Positions 51,910 through 60,544 of a DNA stretch of 64,000 nt are shown piece after piece. Below the pieces are notes generated by a model. The model was not told the DNA's origin, ran no database searches, and worked only from the letters and a program-made list of their open reading frames with translations. The DNA lies in assembly GCF_019343105.1 (NCBI RefSeq), contig NZ_CP073764.1, forward strand, positions 2,902,001 to 2,966,000, written 5' to 3'. Position 1 is the first letter of the stretch. The number at the start of each line of letters is the position of its first letter. Origin of the DNA: Methylovirgula sp. HY1. Lineage in GTDB: Bacteria > Pseudomonadota > Alphaproteobacteria > Rhizobiales > Beijerinckiaceae. A program made the position numbers and the translations under genes.

Positions 51910-54063
51910 ATGGCAAAAGGCGCGAGCGGCGAGCGGCACGAACCGACTTTCGGTCCGTCTCTCGACCTTGGGGGCGAGCGGCGCAAACCGCCGCGTCCCA
52001 AGCGCAAGAACAAGAAGAAGCGCGCCCGTCGCTCCTTCGTCGGCCGCCTGTTCTATTGGACTCTCACTCTCGGCGTCTGGGCTTTTGTCGGCGGCGGCGT
52101 ACTCGTGGCCTATTATGCCGCGCAATTGCCGGCGATCGACCAGCTCGCCATTCCCAAACGGCCGCCGAATATCGCCATTCTTGCCGCGGATGGCGCCTTG
52201 CTCGCCAACCGCGGCGACACGGGCGGCGCTGCGATCCATCTCGATGAATTGCCGCCCTATCTCCCCAAGGCCTTCGTCGCCATCGAAGATCGCCGCTTCT
52301 ACGAGCATTGGGGTATCGATCCCATCGGCATCCTGCGCGCGCTGGCCAGCGACGTCACCGGCCATGGCTCGATGCAGGGCGGTTCCACTTTGACGCAACA
52401 GCTCGCCAAGAATTTGTTTCTGACGCAGGAACGCACGCTGTCGCGCAAGATCCAGGAAGCCATTCTGGCGCTCTGGCTCGAGCATAAATTCACCAAGAAC
52501 CAGATCCTCACGCTCTATTTGAACCGCGTCTATTTCGGCTCCGGCGCCTTTGGCGTCGAAGCCGCCGCGCAAACATATTTCGGTCACAGCGCCCGCTATG
52601 TGACGTTGGCGGAAGCGGCCACGCTGGCCGGCCTGATGAAGGCGCCGACGCGATTGGCGCCGAACCGCAATCCGAAGGCCGCGACCGCGCGGGCGGCGCA
52701 GGTCATCATCGCCATGGCACAGCAAGGCTATATCACCGAAGCCATGGCCAAATATGCCTTGGCCCATCCAGCCAACGCCATTCGGGAAAAGGGGACGGAC
52801 TCAGTCAATTACGCCGCCGACTATGTCATGGATCGCGTCGACGACATGATCGGCGCGATCAACAGCGACATCATCGTCGAGACGACGTTGAGCGCGGGGC
52901 TCGAGAAAGACGCCGGAAAGGCTTTGACCGACGTGCTCGATGCCCAGGACAAAAAATACAGGGTGAGCCAGGGCGCGCTCGTCGCGATCGCTCCGAACGG
53001 CGCCGTGCAGGCCCTCATCGGCGGCCGCAATTATGCCGAAAGCCAGTTCAATCGTGCCGTAGCAGCCAAGCGCCAGCCTGGCTCCGCCTTCAAACCCTTC
53101 GTCTATCTCACGGCGCTCGAACGCGGCCTCACCCCGGACAGCCTTGTCAGAGATGCGCCGATCAATGTGAGGGGCTGGAAGCCGGAAAATTACGAGCATC
53201 GCTATCTTGGCCCGGTGACTTTGACCAAGGGGCTCTCTCTATCGCTCAATACGGTGGCGGTGCGGCTTGCTCTCGAAGTCGGGCCGGCGGCCATCATCAG
53301 AACCGCGCATCGTCTCGGCATCACCTCCGATTTGCAGGCCAATGCATCGATTGCGCTCGGCACTTCCGAGGTCACGCCGCTTGAACTGGTCTCGGCCTAT
53401 ACGCCTTTCGCCAATGGCGGGATCGGTGTGCAGCCCTATGTGATCACGGCGATCCATACCACCAGCGGCAAGTTTCTTTATCGGCGGCGGCCGTCGAACG
53501 ATGTGCGTGTCATCGATCCGCAATATGTGGCGATGATGAACAGCATGTTGGAACAGACATTGTCGAGCGGCACGGCGCGCCGGGCGCATTTGCCGCCGGG
53601 CTGGCAGGCGGCCGGCAAGACCGGGACGACCCAGGATTATCGCGACGCCTGGTTCGTCGGCTATACGAGCCGTCTCGTGACCGGTGTCTGGGTTGGCAAT
53701 GACGACAATTCGCCGACCCGGCGCGCCACCGGCGGCAGCCTCCCGGTCGAGATCTGGTCGAAATTCATGACGGCCGCGCTGCAGGGCGTGCCGCCGACTG
53801 GGCTCCCGGATGGCATTTGGCGCGGCCCCAATCCCTTCGCCGCATCGCCCGGCGTCCCGGTCGCGAATAATGGCGGCGCGAATTTTTTCGGCATCCCGCT
53901 CGGACAACAGTCGCGCGCGCAGCCGACGGCGCCGATGCATGGAGGAGACAGCCGTCAACCCGGCTATGGGCAGGTTCAGCGCGGCGGATTAGTGCCGCCG
54001 GCGCCGATTCCCAATCACGGCGGCTATTCGCAAAGCGACAGGAAATTCTTCGGCCTGTTTTGA
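51910..54063 (+). CDS. Bifunctional penicillin-binding protein 1A
   Basis: 717 residues. Polymerises and cross-links peptidoglycan; type II membrane protein with a basic N-terminus (RPKRKNKKKRARR) and one helix (LTLGVWAFVGGGVLVAYYA). Transglycosylase domain: FVAIEDRRFYEHWGIDPIG (catalytic Glu about 125) and GGSTLTQQLAKNLFLT. Transpeptidase domain: active Ser in QPGSAFKPFVYL (about 392), SLSLNTV, and AGKTGTTQDYRDAWFVGY (about 570). The Gly/Pro-rich tail after 620 is disordered. The transmembrane helix and both active sites are intact. Confidence 0.96.
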   Translation: MAKGASGERHEPTFGPSLDLGGERRKPPRPKRKNKKKRARRSFVGRLFYWTLTLGVWAFVGGGVLVAYYAAQLPAIDQLAIPKRPPNIAILAADGALLANRGDTGGAAIHLDELPPYLPKAFVAIEDRRFYEHWGIDPIGILRALASDVTGHGSMQGGSTLTQQLAKNLFLTQERTLSRKIQEAILALWLEHKFTKNQILTLYLNRVYFGSGAFGVEAAAQTYFGHSARYVTLAEAATLAGLMKAPTRLAPNRNPKAATARAAQVIIAMAQQGYITEAMAKYALAHPANAIREKGTDSVNYAADYVMDRVDDMIGAINSDIIVETTLSAGLEKDAGKALTDVLDAQDKKYRVSQGALVAIAPNGAVQALIGGRNYAESQFNRAVAAKRQPGSAFKPFVYLTALERGLTPDSLVRDAPINVRGWKPENYEHRYLGPVTLTKGLSLSLNTVAVRLALEVGPAAIIRTAHRLGITSDLQANASIALGTSEVTPLELVSAYTPFANGGIGVQPYVITAIHTTSGKFLYRRRPSNDVRVIDPQYVAMMNSMLEQTLSSGTARRAHLPPGWQAAGKTGTTQDYRDAWFVGYTSRLVTGVWVGNDDNSPTRRATGGSLPVEIWSKFMTAALQGVPPTGLPDGIWRGPNPFAASPGVPVANNGGANFFGIPLGQQSRAQPTAPMHGGDSRQPGYGQVQRGGLVPPAPIPNHGGYSQSDRKFFGLF

Positions 54064-54083
54064 GCGCGCTTGCGTGACGGGTT

Positions 54084-54923
54084 TCAGCTCTCGTCGACTT
54101 TCAGCCCGTCCGGCTGCGGCATGAAGATCGTATTATAGCCCGCATCGACATAATGGATCTCGCCGGTCACGCCGCTGGCGAGATCGGAAAGAAGATAAAG
54201 GCCGGCGCCGCCAACATCCTCAATGGTGAGCGCCCGCCGCAAAGGCGCATGCATCTTCTGAAAATTGAACATGAAGCGCGCATCGGCAATGCCGGCGCCG
54301 GCGAGCGTCCGGATCGGCCCGGCGGAAATCGCATTGACGCGGACGCCCTGCGGACCGAAATCGGCGGCGAGATAGCGCACGCTCGCCTCCAGCGCCGCCT
54401 TGGCGACGCCCATCACATTGTAGTTCGGCATGACCCGCGTCGCGCCGCCGAAGCTGAGCGTCAAAAGCGATCCGCCGTTCGGCATCAAGGCCGCGGCGCG
54501 CTTGGCCGATTCGGTGAAGGAGAAAGCGGAGATCAGCATGGTGCGCTGAAAATTCTCCCGCGTCGTATCGGCATAGCGGCCCTTGAGTTCGCCGCGTTCC
54601 GAATAGGCGATGCCATGGACGAGGAAATCCAGCGTTCCCCATTCCTTGCCGATCGTCGCGAAAACACTCTCGACAGAAGCGAGATCCTCGACATCGCAAG
54701 GCAGGACGAGCGAAGAGCCGAGACTTTTCGCCAGAGGGCCGACGCGTTTGCCGAGAGCCGCATTCTGAAAGGTGAAGGCAAGTTCGGCGCCTTGCGCGCG
54801 CAACGCCTTGGCGATGCCCCAAGCGATCGAATGGTCATTGGCGACGCCCATCACGAGGCCGCGTTTGCCGCGCATGAGCCCGGCATCCGTGATGCCGGCG
54901 CTCGTCACCTCAGGCGTCGACAT
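54084..54923 (-). CDS. fabI: Enoyl-ACP reductase (NADH), FabI
   Basis: 279 residues; last step of fatty-acid elongation. Rossmann segment [30 protein letters not shown], and catalytic Tyr-x6-Lys in [23 protein letters not shown]. The ATG at 54923 overlaps the 3' end of fabB by 14 bases, indicating coupling. The order fabA-fabB-fabI next to irr is typical of alphaproteobacteria. Confidence 0.97.
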   Translation of the reverse strand: MSTPEVTSAGITDAGLMRGKRGLVMGVANDHSIAWGIAKALRAQGAELAFTFQNAALGKRVGPLAKSLGSSLVLPCDVEDLASVESVFATIGKEWGTLDFLVHGIAYSERGELKGRYADTTRENFQRTMLISAFSFTESAKRAAALMPNGGSLLTLSFGGATRVMPNYNVMGVAKAALEASVRYLAADFGPQGVRVNAISAGPIRTLAGAGIADARFMFNFQKMHAPLRRALTIEDVGGAGLYLLSDLASGVTGEIHYVDAGYNTIFMPQPDGLKVDES

Positions 54924-56133
54924 GTTTCAGCACGATCGAGGCGTTGGTGCCGCCGAAGCCGAAGGCATTGGACAAGACGGCGCGCAGATTCACATTATCG
55001 CGGCGCTGGCGGATGATGTTCATATCCGCAAATGCCGGATCGAGTTCTTCGATATTGGCGCTGGCGCAGATGAAGCCGCTCTGCATCATCAAGATGCTAT
55101 AGATGAGTTCATGAACGGCAGTGGCGCCTTGCGCGTGGCCTGTCAGCGATTTTGTCGCGGCGATCGGCGGGCATTTTTCGCCGGCGCCGAACACGGTGCG
55201 AATCGCTTCGATCTCCTTGAGATCGCCGATCGGTGTCGAGGTCGCATGTGGGTTGATATAGTCGATCGGCACTTTCACATTGGCGAGTGCCATCTGGATG
55301 CAGCGGATCGCGCCCTCGCCTGAAGGCGCCACCATGTCGACGCCATCGGAACTCAGGCCATAGCCGACGATCTCCGCATAGATCTTCGCGCCGCGCGCCT
55401 TGGCATGCTCCAATTCTTCGAGAACGACGACGCCGGCGCCGGCGGAGATGACGAATCCGTCGCGATTCTTGTCATAGGCGCGGGAGGCGACCGTCGGCGT
55501 GTCGTTGAAATTCGACGACAGCGCGCCCATCGCATCGAACAGAACCGTCAAGCCCCAGTCGAGTTCTTCGCAGCCGCCAGCGAACATCAGATCCTGCTTG
55601 CCATATTGAATCATCTCATAGGCATTGCCGATGCAATGATTGGACGTCGCGCAGGCCGACGAGATCGAATAGTTCACACCTTTGATCTTGAACCATGTCG
55701 CAAGCGTCGCCGAAGCGGTTGACGACATCGCCTTGGGCACGGCGAAGGGGCCGACTTTTTTAGGCCCTTTGGTCCGGGTTATATCGGCCGCCTCGATAAT
55801 CGTGCGCACCGAAGGACCGCCGGAGCCCATGATCAGGCCGGTCCGCTCATTTGATATCTCGGTCTCGGAAAGGCCGGCGTCCTGAATGGCTTGATCCATG
55901 GCGACATGGTTCCAGGCCGTGCCGCCGCCGTGGAACCGCATGGCCCTGCGATCGACCATGCTTTCCGGGTTGAGCGTCGGCGCGCCATGAACCTGGCTGC
56001 GGAAGCCGAGCTCGGCATATTTTTCGGCTCGGACGACGCCAGAGCGTCCCTCACGCAGGGAAGCCAGCACTTCCTGCGAATTATTGCCGATCGAGGACAC
56101 GATACCGATCCCCGTGACGACCACGCGCCTCAT
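54910..56133 (-). CDS. fabB: 3-oxoacyl-ACP synthase I, FabB
   Basis: 407 residues from [18 protein letters not shown]; a start at 56139 would add only two residues. Condensing enzyme needed for unsaturated fatty acids. Catalytic Cys in [20 protein letters not shown], His in [11 protein letters not shown] and His in [15 protein letters not shown]. It follows fabA by 63 bases and overlaps fabI by 14 bases, so the three form one operon. Confidence 0.97.
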   Translation of the reverse strand: MRRVVVTGIGIVSSIGNNSQEVLASLREGRSGVVRAEKYAELGFRSQVHGAPTLNPESMVDRRAMRFHGGGTAWNHVAMDQAIQDAGLSETEISNERTGLIMGSGGPSVRTIIEAADITRTKGPKKVGPFAVPKAMSSTASATLATWFKIKGVNYSISSACATSNHCIGNAYEMIQYGKQDLMFAGGCEELDWGLTVLFDAMGALSSNFNDTPTVASRAYDKNRDGFVISAGAGVVVLEELEHAKARGAKIYAEIVGYGLSSDGVDMVAPSGEGAIRCIQMALANVKVPIDYINPHATSTPIGDLKEIEAIRTVFGAGEKCPPIAATKSLTGHAQGATAVHELIYSILMMQSGFICASANIEELDPAFADMNIIRQRRDNVNLRAVLSNAFGFGGTNASIVLKHVDA

Positions 56134-56196
56134 GCACATCTCCTGGCTGAATCTGCCTGGCCATGGCAGGCGGCTTTATTGATGGGCGTCGGCAAT

Positions 56197-56721
56197 CTAT
56201 GCAGCCGACGCAGCCCCGGCCTTGAACAATCCGACCTTGAGATCAGTCGCTTCATATATGCGCGTCCCATCCGCCTCGAGCCAGCCATCGGCGATCCCGA
56301 GCACGAGCTTGGTCTTGAATACGCGCTTCAAATCGACACCGTAGATGATCTTTTTGACCGTGGGCAGGACCTGATCGGAGAATTTGACCTCGCCGACACC
56401 GAGCGCCCGGCCGCGTCCCGGCAGGCCGAGCCAGCCGAGGTAGAACCCGAGTAGCTGCCACAACGCATCGAGCCCGAGACAACCGGGCATCACCGGATCG
56501 CCCTTGAAATGGCAGTTAAAGAACCAATGATCCGCGAGGATTGCGAATTCGGCCCGGATTCGGCCTTTGCCGCTTGATCCGCCAGCTTCCGAAATATCGG
56601 CGATCTTGTCGAACATTAAAAGAGGTGGGAGGGGCAATTGCGGATTGCCGGGTCCAAATAGGTCACCGCGGCCACAAGCAATTAAATCTTCATAGTCGTA
56701 ACTGGAGCGCCGTTCGCTCAT
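56197..56721 (-). CDS. fabA: 3-hydroxydecanoyl-ACP dehydratase/isomerase, FabA
   Basis: 174 residues from [23 protein letters not shown], which is the family start; an in-frame ATG at 56847 is not supported. It dehydrates and isomerises C10 intermediates, starting unsaturated fatty acids. Active-site His in [31 protein letters not shown], and the Asp in the same segment. First gene of the fabABI operon; divergent from irr. Confidence 0.97.
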   Translation of the reverse strand: MSERRSSYDYEDLIACGRGDLFGPGNPQLPLPPLLMFDKIADISEAGGSSGKGRIRAEFAILADHWFFNCHFKGDPVMPGCLGLDALWQLLGFYLGWLGLPGRGRALGVGEVKFSDQVLPTVKKIIYGVDLKRVFKTKLVLGIADGWLEADGTRIYEATDLKVGLFKAGAASAA

Positions 56722-57278
56722 ATTAGCTTCACTCTTTGACGTGCTCGCACTCTGCTGAGACTGATGCGAATGGGTTTTGCGGCCTTCTAACATAGGCTCT
56801 GGTCCCTCGGAAGCGGGTTGAATGCCGTAATCTTCTGTCGGACGCAACCTTTACCGTCCGATGCCACATGCCGCGATGGCATCGGCAGCGCCTGCGCACA
56901 ACGCTGAAGAGCCGAAAATGCGGTGCCGAACATTAATATAAGTGTGACGAACGGTTACCGCACCCACGGCTGTCCGGTGGCCGGGCCTGTCCCTCAGCGT
57001 CTGTTCCATCCGGGGCGTTTTGCACAGCAATATTATAGATTGATCTGTGGAAATTTTCTCCGCGGCAGAGCTGACACTGGCCGCAGCGGGCCGGATCTGT
57101 CCCGTTCACGGCCGCCGACAAATGACGTGAACACCGCCCTCGAGCCCCATTATTGTCGAATAATGCCTTGTCAAATCGAGAACTTGTCATAATTTTGATA
57201 GTTTCGTAAAAAGGAAGTATTGGCGTCCCATGTTAGATCGACCCATGTCAGATCGATGGGCACCGAAAGGTCGAGAAG
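56722..57278. other. Divergent fabA-irr control region
   Basis: 557 bases, no gene. It contains the palindrome at 57148-57165 and an AT-rich stretch with TTGTCA (57168-57173) and AATTTTGATA that may be the irr promoter. The part near fabA (56722-56900) shows no recognised box. Confidence 0.5.
57148..57165. promoter_or_regulatory. Candidate operator palindrome upstream of irr
   Basis: CATTATT (57148-57154) and AATAATG (57159-57165), perfect 7-bp arms around GTCG. It lies about 115 bases before irr and just before a TTGTCA hexamer. An AT-rich inverted repeat here suits control by a Fur-family protein, possibly Irr itself; no binding data. Confidence 0.45.
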
Positions 57279-57770
57279 ATGGTTCAGGCGAAACGCAAAC
57301 CTAAATCGCGCAAGAGCGAACTCGCCCGTCGCAACGCGATCGGTGCACTTCTGGCGGGTTGCCCCGTTCATGAGCTGCGGGCGAAACTCCGGGCCGCGGG
57401 CCTGCGGCCGACGCGACAGCGCGTCGCACTCGGCTGGCTGCTCTTCGCCAAAGGCGATCGCCATCTGACAGCTGAGAAGCTGCAGGAGGAAGCCGAGACC
57501 TCGCGCGTGCCGATCTCGCTGGCCACGATCTACAACAGCCTGCACCAATTCACAGAATCTGGCCTGCTGCGCGAGATCGCAGTCGACGGGTCAAAGACCT
57601 ATTTCGACACGAATGTCTCGCATCACGACCATTTTCTGGTCGAAGGCAGCAATGTTCTGATCGATATACCGCAGGTCGCCATCGACACGCTCAATCTGCC
57701 GCTGCCTCCGACGGGAACCCAGATTGCCCGGGTCGAAGTTGTCGTCAGGCTGCGCCCGGAGAGCGTGTAA
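57279..57770 (+). CDS. irr: Irr, iron/heme-responsive Fur-family regulator
   Basis: 163 residues. Represses or activates iron and heme genes; in Bradyrhizobium it is degraded when it binds heme. The winged-helix part reads GLRPTRQRVALGWLLFAKGDRHLTAEKLQEEAE and VPISLATIYNSLHQFTESGLLREIAVDGSKTYFDTN. The N-terminal heme regulatory motif GCPVH (Cys about 28) is present. The second heme/metal region reads HHDHF instead of the HHH of Bradyrhizobium. Conserved position next to fabA. Confidence 0.94.
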   Translation: MVQAKRKPKSRKSELARRNAIGALLAGCPVHELRAKLRAAGLRPTRQRVALGWLLFAKGDRHLTAEKLQEEAETSRVPISLATIYNSLHQFTESGLLREIAVDGSKTYFDTNVSHHDHFLVEGSNVLIDIPQVAIDTLNLPLPPTGTQIARVEVVVRLRPESV

Positions 57771-57801
57771 GGCCTACAGCTTAAGCCGTAGGTATCTGGA
57801 T

Positions 57802-58392
57802 TCACTCGATCTTTTCGTTCGGATAGACGCCCCAGAGCGATGTCTGCCGAATATAGCCGTCGAATCCGCTCCCGTAGACGTGGCACCATTTGCCGTCGCA
57901 GCTTTTGATTCCGGCGATGACCTCCGCTTGCAGCCGTGCGACTGGGGTTGCATCCGCCACCGGCCGCGCGCGTAGGGTGAAGATGTCGCCTTTCTTCCAT
58001 GGCGCCACGAGAGCTGTGCGGCGGCCCGACAAAAGGCTGTGGAGAACCCAGCCTTCCGTGCCTTCGGAATCGCGCACTTTGCGCCAAACGTCGAATTCGG
58101 CAGTGACTTCGACTGGCAGTCCCGCCCGCTGAAAAACCCAGGTGACGCGGTGATCCCGCGACGGGCCCTCGCGAAGATTGACCCGGTCGGCTTTCAAGCT
58201 GACGAAACGCGGCACGGGTAGGCCGCTGACGGCCCCCCTTTGCTCACCGAATTTGAGATTATCCCGCGCATGCGCCGGCCAAGCGGCGAGGACCGCTACG
58301 GCGACCAGCAAGGCTACATGTAGGAAGCTTGCGAAGAAGGCGGACTGAAGCGGCGCATGTCGGTCCCCGCGTTGCAATGGCTGTGCGATCAT
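57802..58392 (-). CDS. SH3-domain protein, secreted
   Basis: 196 residues from MIAQPLQRGDRHAPLQSAFFASFLHVALLVAVAVLAAWPAHA, a signal peptide. Two bacterial SH3 domains follow: RFVSLKADRVNLREGPSRDHRVTWVFQRAGLPVEVTAEFDVWRKVRDSEGTEGWVLHSLLSG and IFTLRARPVADATPVARLQAEVIAGIKSCDGKWCHVYGSGFDGYI. Such proteins may bind cell-wall peptides. A longer frame from 58710 is rejected because it buries the signal. It is convergent with irr. Confidence 0.88.
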   Translation of the reverse strand: MIAQPLQRGDRHAPLQSAFFASFLHVALLVAVAVLAAWPAHARDNLKFGEQRGAVSGLPVPRFVSLKADRVNLREGPSRDHRVTWVFQRAGLPVEVTAEFDVWRKVRDSEGTEGWVLHSLLSGRRTALVAPWKKGDIFTLRARPVADATPVARLQAEVIAGIKSCDGKWCHVYGSGFDGYIRQTSLWGVYPNEKIE

Positions 58393-59101
58393 AATCCCCG
58401 AACGTCTGGTGCTTTGCCTGGCTGAGCGGGGTTCTGAAACCGGCCGCTCAGGGTCCTTCGCATGTTCCGCGGCCGCAGGCCCCGCCGCAAGGTGGGCGCG
58501 ACGCGTGGACCTTACGAAGCAAAGAGCTGCATTGCGAATCAGGCTGCCCAAGCGGAGCGGCGAATTTACGTCGGAACAGGGGTCATTTTTTTGGTGGCGG
58601 ACGTCGCTGGGTGCGCCGGACTGATTTCGCAAATGCATAGGAGCTGGCCCATAAGACGCGGGTTTTGAGACGCGGTGAGACCGTCGCCATTCTTGTGTTT
58701 GAACAGCCATCTGCTAGAGCATGTCTGGGATTGATCCCGCCTCTGGGATCGATTCAGGCGCGGTGCTGGTGCAGTGCGGAACAAGGCAGCCTCGGCTTCC
58801 TACTGTGTCGATGAAAGTTAAGGGCAGGTGAAAACGTGTTGCGCGGAAATGGCGCCCCGCAACGCGCTTTGCAGCAGCTCCTGCCTTGGTGGCATATGTT
58901 ATGGTAGCGTCTATTGCGTCGCGCTGCGGGATCAATAGGGTGATCCGATTGCAGGGTTGGCTTTCGAGACGAGGGTGTGTCGCGAGCTGATCTCGGATAT
59001 GCCGCAGAAGCAATGGCCGATCGGCTGTTTGTCGAAAATATCGCCAAGCGACATTCGCTGACAGACGCCTGCGCCGGCCGCAGGCAATGACGGGATGCAG
59101 A
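58393..59101. other. Long intergenic region, no gene recognised
   Basis: 709 bases between the SH3 and the dehydrogenase genes. Minus-strand open frames here match no family. At 58716-58757 a direct repeat CTGGGATTGAT / CTGGGATCGAT follows AGAGCATGT, perhaps a diverged relative of the A/C repeats. The promoter of the dehydrogenase is not assigned. Confidence 0.45.
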
Positions 59102-60097
59102 ATGAGCAGGAAGAAACCGCTCGTTATCCTCACGCGGAAATTGCCCGACGTGATCGAAACCCGCATGTGCGAGTTGTTCGACACGCGGCTTAATCTGGAC
59201 GACAAACCGATGTCACAAGCCGAACTCGGCGAAGCGATGCGCGGTGCCGATGTCGTCGTTCCGACGGTGACGGATCGGATTGATGCGACGCTGATCGAGC
59301 AGGCCGGTTCGCAGCTCAAGCTCATCGCCAATTTCGGCACCGGCGTCGATCATATCGATGTCGGCGTGGCGACGCAGCGCGGCATTACCGTCACCAACAC
59401 GCCGGGTGTTCTGACGGAGGACACCGCGGACATGACCATGGCGCTGATCCTGGCGGTGGCGCGCCACCTGGTCGAAGGCGCCAAGGTCATTCCTGGTGGG
59501 CAATGGAGCGGCTGGTCGCCAACTTGGATGCTGGGCAGCCGCATCACCGGCAAGCGCCTGGGGATCGTCGGCATGGGCCGCATCGGCCAGGCTTTAGCGC
59601 GCCGGGCGCGGGCATTCGGCCTCCAGATTCATTATCATAACCGCCGCCGTGTCGCGCCTTCGATCGAAGAAGAGCTTGAAGCGACCTATTGGGAATCGCT
59701 CGATCAGATGCTGGCGCGGATGGATATCGTATCGGTCAATTGTCCGCATACGCCGGCGACCTATCACCTCCTCTCGGCGCGCCGCCTGACTTATCTTCGC
59801 CCGCATGCGATCATCGTCAATACGGCGCGCGGCGAGGTGATCGACGAGATTGCCTTAACCCGCATGCTGGAAAGCGGCGAACTCGCCGGCGCCGGCCTCG
59901 ACGTTTTCGAACATGAGCCGGCAATTTCGCCGAAGCTCGTCAAGCTCGCCAATGCCGGCAAAGTGACTTTGCTGCCGCATATGGGCTCGGCGACGACGGA
60001 AGGCCGGATCGACATGGGCGAAAAGGTCATCATCAATGTGAAGACCTTCATGGACGGCCATCGGCCGCCGGATCGCGTGCTGCCGAATATGATGTGA
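59102..60097 (+). CDS. D-isomer-specific 2-hydroxyacid dehydrogenase (glyoxylate/hydroxypyruvate reductase type)
   Basis: 331 residues. NAD(P)H-dependent reduction of a 2-oxoacid; the closest pattern is glyoxylate reductase. Motifs: IANFGTGVDHIDVGVATQRGITVTNTPGVLTEDTADMTMALILAVAR, Rossmann LGIVGMGRIGQALARRARAFG, catalytic Arg in NTARGEV, Glu in DVFEHEP and His in LLPHMGSAT. ATG 59102 (MSRKKPLVILTRKLPDV) is preferred to 59087. A glyoxylate role would suit C1 or glycolate metabolism, but this is only an inference. Confidence 0.9.
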   Translation: MSRKKPLVILTRKLPDVIETRMCELFDTRLNLDDKPMSQAELGEAMRGADVVVPTVTDRIDATLIEQAGSQLKLIANFGTGVDHIDVGVATQRGITVTNTPGVLTEDTADMTMALILAVARHLVEGAKVIPGGQWSGWSPTWMLGSRITGKRLGIVGMGRIGQALARRARAFGLQIHYHNRRRVAPSIEEELEATYWESLDQMLARMDIVSVNCPHTPATYHLLSARRLTYLRPHAIIVNTARGEVIDEIALTRMLESGELAGAGLDVFEHEPAISPKLVKLANAGKVTLLPHMGSATTEGRIDMGEKVIINVKTFMDGHRPPDRVLPNMM

Positions 60098-60106
60098 GGG
60101 GTGGGC

Positions 60107-60317
60107 TAGAGCGATTTCCGATCGGTTGGACTCACCCGATCGAGAGGAAACCGCTCCAAATCAATAAGCTGGAGCATGGTCTCATCAATGAGAACTCGGA
60201 TATATCCGAGTTCTAAAAAGTGAGACATCGGATATATCCGATGTCTGAAAAATGAGAACTCGGATATATTCGATGTCTAAAATATCGGAAAAGTCATTCA
60301 ACTTTTCCGGAACATGC
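60107..60317 (-). repeat. Composite palindromic repeat C-B-B-B-A
   Basis: Minus-orientation copy of the composite at 44818, with three B palindromes: 60255-60278 (hybrid, AGAACTCGGATA joined to TATTCGATGTCT), 60223-60246 (perfect, AGACATCGGATA variant) and 60191-60214 (perfect, AGAACTCGGATA variant). B starts are 32 bp apart. The C module (60286-60317) has arms CGGAAAAGT / ACTTTTCCG. The A module is 60107-60178. It fills the gap between convergent genes; the C module encodes the last codons and stop (MFRKS) of the membrane-protein gene. Confidence 0.92.
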
Positions 60318-60534
60318 TCTGGGACCGCAGCCCCATCCACCGCACGAAAGCGACGGCCGCCCAGACACCTTCGACCACGCCAAACGGCCAGGCGCCTTGC
60401 AGAAAGCCGTAAGTCGAGCCGAGCAGGCAGGCGCCGGCAAAGCCGAGCGTCCACCAAGGGCTGCGGGCCTCCAGCGCATAGCAGATGAGCATGGCGGTCA
60501 CGGCGAAGAGCCCGAAGGCGGTCAGGGCGTCCAT
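60298..60534 (-). CDS. Small conserved membrane protein next to purK
   Basis: 78 residues, MDALTAFGLFAVTAMLICYALEARSPWWTLGFAGACLLGSTYGFLQGAWPFGVVEGVWAAVAFVRWMGLR. Two to three helices. It is 10 bases after purK on the same strand, so co-transcribed with purE-purK. The C-terminal SMFRKS and the stop lie inside the composite repeat. Function unknown; not a recognised purine enzyme. Confidence 0.75.
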   Translation of the reverse strand: MDALTAFGLFAVTAMLICYALEARSPWWTLGFAGACLLGSTYGFLQGAWPFGVVEGVWAAVAFVRWMGLRSQSMFRKS

Positions 60535-60544
60535 GGTGGGCCGC

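Noticed and set aside
58714-59340. 208-codon minus-strand open frame in the 58.4-59.1 kb gap
   Set aside because: Ser/Arg-rich translation without any family pattern, partly antisense to the dehydrogenase.
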